Shown here in pieces: positions 59,362 to 64,000 of a DNA stretch of 64,000 nt. Both the position numbers and the translations under genes were made by a program. A model generated the notes under the pieces. That model saw only the letters and a program-made list of their open reading frames with translations. It was not told the origin of the DNA and ran no database searches. This DNA is from Branchipolynoe longqiensis (lineage: Eukaryota > Annelida > Polychaeta > Phyllodocida > Polynoidae), in assembly GCA_030323885.1 (NCBI GenBank), contig CM059203.1, positions 1,550,001-1,614,000 on the forward strand, written 5' to 3'. The stretch's first letter is position 1, and every line of letters begins with the position of its first letter.

Positions 59362-60530
59362 CGCATCACCGCCATTTCCACTGATTGGCAATTCCAACGC
59401 GTAATCAGCCTCGTTCTGATGCCTAATTAGGTCACGGGTGAATAGGGTGAATATTGTACCCTGTGCATATTTTTTAATTTCACTGCCGGTACCTACTGAA
59501 AGGAACCCAAGATCATTTCGGAAAGCTTTCCAAAAGTCCTGTAGTGATGACACCGATTACCACCTGCGATGGTCATGTGATGTGAGTTGACCTAGTAATG
59601 TGTATGTCTTGGAACCTGACTAATGCCATATATGGTATCGGAAATGAGGGCAAGACAAATCAGGTCATGAGATTGACCTAATTCGTTTGTGGTTTCCCTG
59701 CCTAATGCCTTCCTCAAAGTAAGTATCCAATGGGATGAGGTAGTAACTAGTAAATTCACTGATTATTCTGTATATGCGGTCCCAAAATACTACTAGTTAA
59801 TGCCCCAATATCTAAGTTGGGTATAATGAATCAAAACGTAGATAATTATTTTTATTCGGACTGCACAAATTTAAGCTCCAGTCACACTATGGCTTGCGAC
59901 CACTTTGCGACCATTTTGGACCAAAGAACCCACATTCACGGGCGACCTCCTTGTGACCAAAGCAATGGTCACTTACCTCCTTGCGACCAAATGGTCGCAA
60001 GAAGGTCAGTGATCACTGAGTATCATTTTGCGACCACTTGCGACCCTTTTCCTGTGACCAGTTGTTTGTTATCCATCACCTTAATGACATCAGTGGGCCG
60101 TTGGTGGTGCAATTCGTCTATATGACATATATACCCACAATCCCCTCTTGCCTTAGAACTAATATAATAAGACCCAGGCTAAGAGTAAAAGGAATTGCCT
60201 CACAAACACATACACTCACATCAAGCCTTGTTTTCTGAATTAAAATTATATTACTTACTTCTACATTCATTGATTAAAGCTGCATAGTTTGATGAAAACA
60301 TAAAATTGTCAAAACCAAAACAATTATCTAGATTTGATTCTACATATCTAACTATTAAACACTTGTCATCACATATAAGGGGATACTGAGTCAATTAATA
60401 GAACCTGTTACTGCAGAAGCCTATGGTGTTAGAGTTTTGGCAAGCTTGCCAAAATTAATTTAGCATGTTTCCATTTAATTTATCTCAAAAGTTAGCGATT
60501 TAAAATAAAAGTTACTTCAAACTAATGAAT
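59362..60530. other. No gene; possible MITE remnant near 59875-60060
   Basis: 59875-60060 holds repeated TTGCGACCA(C/A)TTT motifs and a CCAGTCACACTATGG start, like MITE ends, but no clear right terminus. The rest is AT-rich and unassigned. Confidence 0.45.
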
Positions 60531-60680
60531 GAATGAATGAATAAATGCTTATCAGCATAGCAACACACTAAGGGCTATACAATGCCATCAAAATTCCTTA
60601 AAACCGGTTAAACAGTCCAATGTGCTTTAAAAACGATAAAACTAAGGCAGTACTAACAGTGTAAAATAAACATTACTTCA
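60525..60680. repeat. Dispersed repeat with (GAAT)n start
   Basis: GAATGAATGAATGAATAAATG is followed by a sequence ending CAATGTGCTTTAAAAACG. The AATGTGCTTTA block recurs at 24836. It resembles molluscan repeat tails as I remember them. Confidence 0.5.
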
Positions 60681-60859
60681 AACTAAAGTAAGGTAGATTA
60701 TATTATAATGAACAACCTAATATGTTTCTCTCAGAAAATGAGAGAAACTCAAAACCATCGGACTATGCAACTTTAAGCACATGATTGTTCTATGTCCTAG
60801 CAACATCTAAGGTCCCACAAAACGTGTTAAGCAGAGGAAGTTCCAATCACGGATAATTG

Positions 60860-61135
60860 ATTTGTTGGAGTTTTACGTTCTGGCAACATCTAAGGCCATA
60901 TCAGGACGGGTACCGATGTGTGACAGTGCGCACTCATAGCAACTTTATAGTGCTGCCCTGCAGAGACCACGCCGCTGGCACCATGACCCGATATCACACT
61001 CAGTCCCAATCCAGGCTCGGAAGTGACAAGTATCAATTTTATATATCATTGGTTTGACTCGACCGGATTTCGAACTCCCGACGTTCAGCACGGGAAGCCT
61101 GCACTCTACCGATTCGACCACCATGTCCGGTCTGC
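60860..61135 (-). repeat. tRNA-headed SINE, copy 3
   Basis: Minus strand. At 61135 the head reads GGTGGTCGAATCGGTAGAGTG (A box, within a 21-base stretch) and then GGGAGTTCGAAATCC (B box). The body shares ATATCAGGACGGGTACCGA with the SINE at 24.48 kb. It is the best preserved tRNA-like head in the window. Confidence 0.85.
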
Positions 61136-61734
61136 TCTGTTTTACGTGTCCAGCTGGTATTGGCAGCCCTGAGGGTGGACGCATTTAGGTGGGTGTGTCA
61201 CTCGGCAGGCTTTTCTTTAACACGATAATAAATACTCTTTGTTTGTGTTTTCTTGGGTGATTTTTGCTGACTTAATGTTAAATCATCATCACTGAGTCAC
61301 TATTTAGTATCGTGGAAAATAAAAATGTGAAATCAGAAAAAAAAATCCACTAAAACAACAAGACAATCATATTCATGGTTCAACCGTCCGGCTAATCCGC
61401 CGGCACTTAAGGCGAGCCTTCGTGTTGATTTATATAATTATTTCCATGTGAATTTCCCTGGGCCCGCCGCCGCTGCCTCCTGTCCCGTCTGCAGGTAGTC
61501 CGTGTCTGTCGGCGTCATTCCCGGGCTAAGGTCGGCCAGCCAGAGTATCGCATAAATACAGATTTTGTCCCCTCTCGCATTTATCGGCCTAAGGCAATTA
61601 CTTAGTTATTTCAACTAACTGGCTGGTCTACCCGCCTTACGGTGTGGTTAATATGTTTAAATTGATCCAGAACTAAGCAGATGAGCTAGTGTCACTGCCA
61701 CTGTCACTGATAATCAGCCAACGTTACTGTCATA

Positions 61735-62307
61735 AGCCGTGTTCACACGGGCAAAATCTAAAGTGATTCAGCCAAGGCGGATAGCAGGAGTCGAATTAGC
61801 TGCCCGTTCACACGGGCACTACTTGAGCCGGAAGTCGATATCTGCGCATGAGCAAGTCCAGTCTGACCAGCGCAACCACGAGAGAGTGGATTCGACCTAG
61901 ATATGTATTTAATGAATCGTATTGATTTGGAACAGTCAAAACTTCTGCTGGGCAGTGAAACCCTAAAAATATATGATGAAAAAAATATCTGTGCACAGCT
62001 AGCGGTTTAATAGACTAAATTATATAATATGCACTTTTGATCGACCGGAAAGTCAACAAACTGAGGTTTCGACTGCTCATGCGTGTGAGGTGCTTAATCC
62101 GCCTCAGTGCGTCCACATGGGCAAAATAAATCGAATCAGAGAAATCGCCTCACGTAAACTACCTCGAGAGGTGGTTTACAGTATCCGGATCACAGAAATC
62201 GATTCAGCCCTAATTCGACTCAGACGCCCGTTCACACGGGAAATGTGCGTCGAACTAGGCAAGTCGCTTTCTACGAATCGATTTACATTACCTGTGTGAA
62301 CACGGCT
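61735..62307. mobile_element. 573-base non-autonomous DNA element with ATA duplication
   Basis: The ends AGCCGTGTTCACACGG and CCTGTGTGAACACGGCT are terminal inverted repeats flanked by ATA on both sides (61732-61734, 62308-62310). Internal CCCGTTCACACGGG palindromes at about 61803 and 62228, and an AATCGATT motif, repeat parts of the ends. A 3-base duplication and such ends would fit a Harbinger-type MITE. No coding. Confidence 0.8.
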
Positions 62308-62310
62308 ATA

Positions 62311-63410
62311 GTTTAGCCAAACTATCTCTACGTTAATTCTGTTAATATGTCTGGTATAATCTCCCCGCAGATGGGTTAAGTAGCTGCATAAGGCCTATTA
62401 GGCTTAAGGCCCGTAATTATATATTTATATAAAGCAATCCAAAGTTAAGTTTGACCATAGCGGTTAATCCATAGAAGTCTGGAGGATAGTAAAGAATGCA
62501 AGGAACGTTCCAATTTTACTTTTCCAAGAGATCACAGCTTTTTATTGTTAACCAAACTAACATTCGTTTGTAGCACATATCGTAGATGTATTATGCAAAC
62601 CCCTCCCATTATCATTAAATTAAAACAAGTTTAGAATTTCGAAAATAAAGGCCTAAAACTCGGCTGAAACATCAGAGCGTTATTAAATACGTCTGATCGG
62701 TCTGGGTTCGAACGCCCGACCTTCTATCGTTGCCAGGAGAGTCGCAATTGGCGTCTCCTAGCAACGCTTTACGGCCGGAAACCCGGTGCCTCGTAAATGT
62801 TTGGCATTCGCGGGTCTGCCATGGGGAGTAGCCTGTCTTTCCAAATACGGGTTAATCGGCGCACGCTCGCGAATGTCACAAGGCGAATAGTCTCGCCCAC
62901 TTCACTGCTCCCCCAGACGAACAACAAGATTCGATGTTTGTCTAACAAAGGCAAAGTGGGCGCGACTACAACGGTCTGCGGTTGCAGCAGAACAACTATT
63001 AATATCCCCGTGAACCTTTCCCGTGTCCTGCTAGCAGTGCAGGAGGCAAGACGCGTACCTTACTTCTCGTTGTGTTGATATCCTGAAACAAAGAGACCAG
63101 GAATCTGGTCAAACATTAGTTACGCAGAATGTACGTCAAAGCTAAAAAAATTGACATACAGCAAAAAAAATGTTCATTGCGCCAAAAAAAATTTTACTTA
63201 TATATTTTACGCCTAAAGTAATGAAAAATGTTACCGACATTACTGACATAGCTAGAAGAGCTCCAAGAAATCTATCCAGAAAGATAGAATTTTTTTTAAT
63301 GGAATAAATTCAGCGTGTATTCCGCCCTACGAGGGTATTCTGCTCATCATTAAATATTCCATTTTTATTTTTTTTATTTATTGCATCATATCCGTAGTCT
63401 TTTATATTTT
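62311..63410. other. No gene recognised
   Basis: A plus-strand frame at 62797-63078 (93 residues) and its antisense shadow have no motif I know. A GGGTTCGAACGCCC box at about 62705 looks like an isolated B-box relic. Confidence 0.5.
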
Positions 63411-63412
63411 TG

Positions 63413-63445
<33 letters not shown>
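63411..63445. repeat. (TA)n microsatellite followed by poly-T
   Basis: Simple repeat. The Tyr/Ile-rich frame across it is a translation of the repeat. Confidence 0.9.
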
Positions 63446-63452
<7 letters not shown>

Positions 63453-63633
63453 TCTTTTGGTGTACTGATATGTTTTCAGTAGTTTTTTTTTCACACCATG
63501 TTTTTTTTTTTTCAATATATATGTCCCGCAGAATAAAAAAAGAAAGGAGCTGTGAGCTCTTATAACGGCTTAATACTAACAGTCGCCCCTGCCAACTTGG
63601 GGCAAGGGGCCGTCCACTAGCCAACAGTTGGTT

Positions 63634-63697
63634 CCCACCGTGCCATCTACGCTATACAGCCGTTGGCAGCTGCAGTGCTCTACTTAAGCACGGTGGG
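63634..63697. repeat. 64-base hairpin with perfect 10-base stem
   Basis: CCCACCGTGC (63634-63643) pairs with GCACGGTGGG (63688-63697). Nearby CCAACAGTTGG and GGCAGCTGC are further short palindromes. It may be a small foldback element or an element end. Function unknown. Confidence 0.6.
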
Positions 63698-64000
63698 ACT
63701 ACTCTAAATGAAATAGAGATATATACCTTATATATATAGTAACAGCGTCAAACTGCCAGGTGCGGTAATTGACATACAATACCGTAGTATTATTTTTTGT
63801 TAAATTTGTAGTTACTTTTCGTGTTTTTACCTTCCAGAAACTATTGGTCGTACCAAACGACATATACACACTTGTTTACAAGATCCCTAGCAGATGTGAT
63901 ATATGCGTAGTAGGCGTCTAGACCTGTGGTTAATATATGTTAACGATATGCAGAGTTGGGGACAAAGAGATATGCAAATGAGATGACGTCATGGAAAGTT

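Noticed and set aside
62690..62720. tRNA-like GGGTTCGAACGCCC box
   Set aside because: An isolated, palindromic B box with no A box or cloverleaf around it.

Overview
This window is eukaryotic and consists almost entirely of transposable elements, nested and degraded to different degrees. It has no bacterial operon logic, no rRNA and no convincing free-standing tRNA gene. The organism is most likely a marine invertebrate. Tyrosine-recombinase (YR) retrotransposons, a CR1/L2-type LINE, Gypsy elements, a THAP/Harbinger-type DDE transposase, a SWIM plus YqaJ gene and tRNA-headed SINEs occur together. Repeat tails near 24.8 kb and 60.55 kb resemble ones I associate with molluscs, so a mollusc or other lophotrochozoan is my best guess (moderate confidence, from memory of repeat families, not from a search).

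Layout. 1-5.5 kb: a decayed Ngaro-type YR retrotransposon on the minus strand (gag, RT-RNase H, remnant YR), split by a LINE fragment. 5.5-7.7 kb: AT microsatellites, a ~150-bp-arm inverted-repeat element with a MITE inside it, and a tandem duplication. 7.7-13.2 kb: a nearly complete second Ngaro copy of the same family, with the diagnostic split direct repeats (A1 - ORFs - B1 A2 B2). 13.67-23.54 kb: a three-level nest. A decayed Gypsy element (ending in an LTR at 23.4 kb) is interrupted by a GC-rich YR retrotransposon with its own A/B split repeats (15.57-23.02 kb). The YR gene of that element is in turn interrupted by a 3.2 kb DNA transposon with ~280-300 bp inverted repeats and a 3-bp TTC duplication (18.83-22.04 kb). 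23.5-25.2 kb: a 12-bp minisatellite and SINE-like repeats. 25.2-35.4 kb: another YR retrotransposon (gag, RT, RNase H, intact YR), into whose 3' region a very young, structurally complete Gypsy element has inserted (30.19-34.99 kb, 149-bp LTRs with one observed difference, CACGG duplication). 35.5-41.1 kb: a DIRS-like RNase H relic, AT-rich DNA and a broken multi-exon SWIM/YqaJ gene. 41.6-52.7 kb: a large Gypsy element carrying an F-type env-like gene and two acidic coiled-coil ORFs upstream of gag; it runs into a 500-N assembly gap. 53.2-58.6 kb: a Harbinger-type transposase pseudogene and a THAP exon flanking duplicated AT-rich repeats that contain a solo A-B unit of the GC-rich YR family. 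58.6-64 kb: SINE and MITE relics and AT-rich DNA.

The genes act together only within each element. Gag would package RNA, and RT-RNase H would copy it. Integration uses a tyrosine recombinase (Ngaro/DIRS-like) or a DDE integrase (Gypsy). Candidates for intact function are the 30.2-35.0 kb Gypsy and the YR gene at 29.2-30.2 kb. The env-bearing Gypsy with its accessory ORFs, long leader and repeat-rich pol-env spacer is the least familiar system here.
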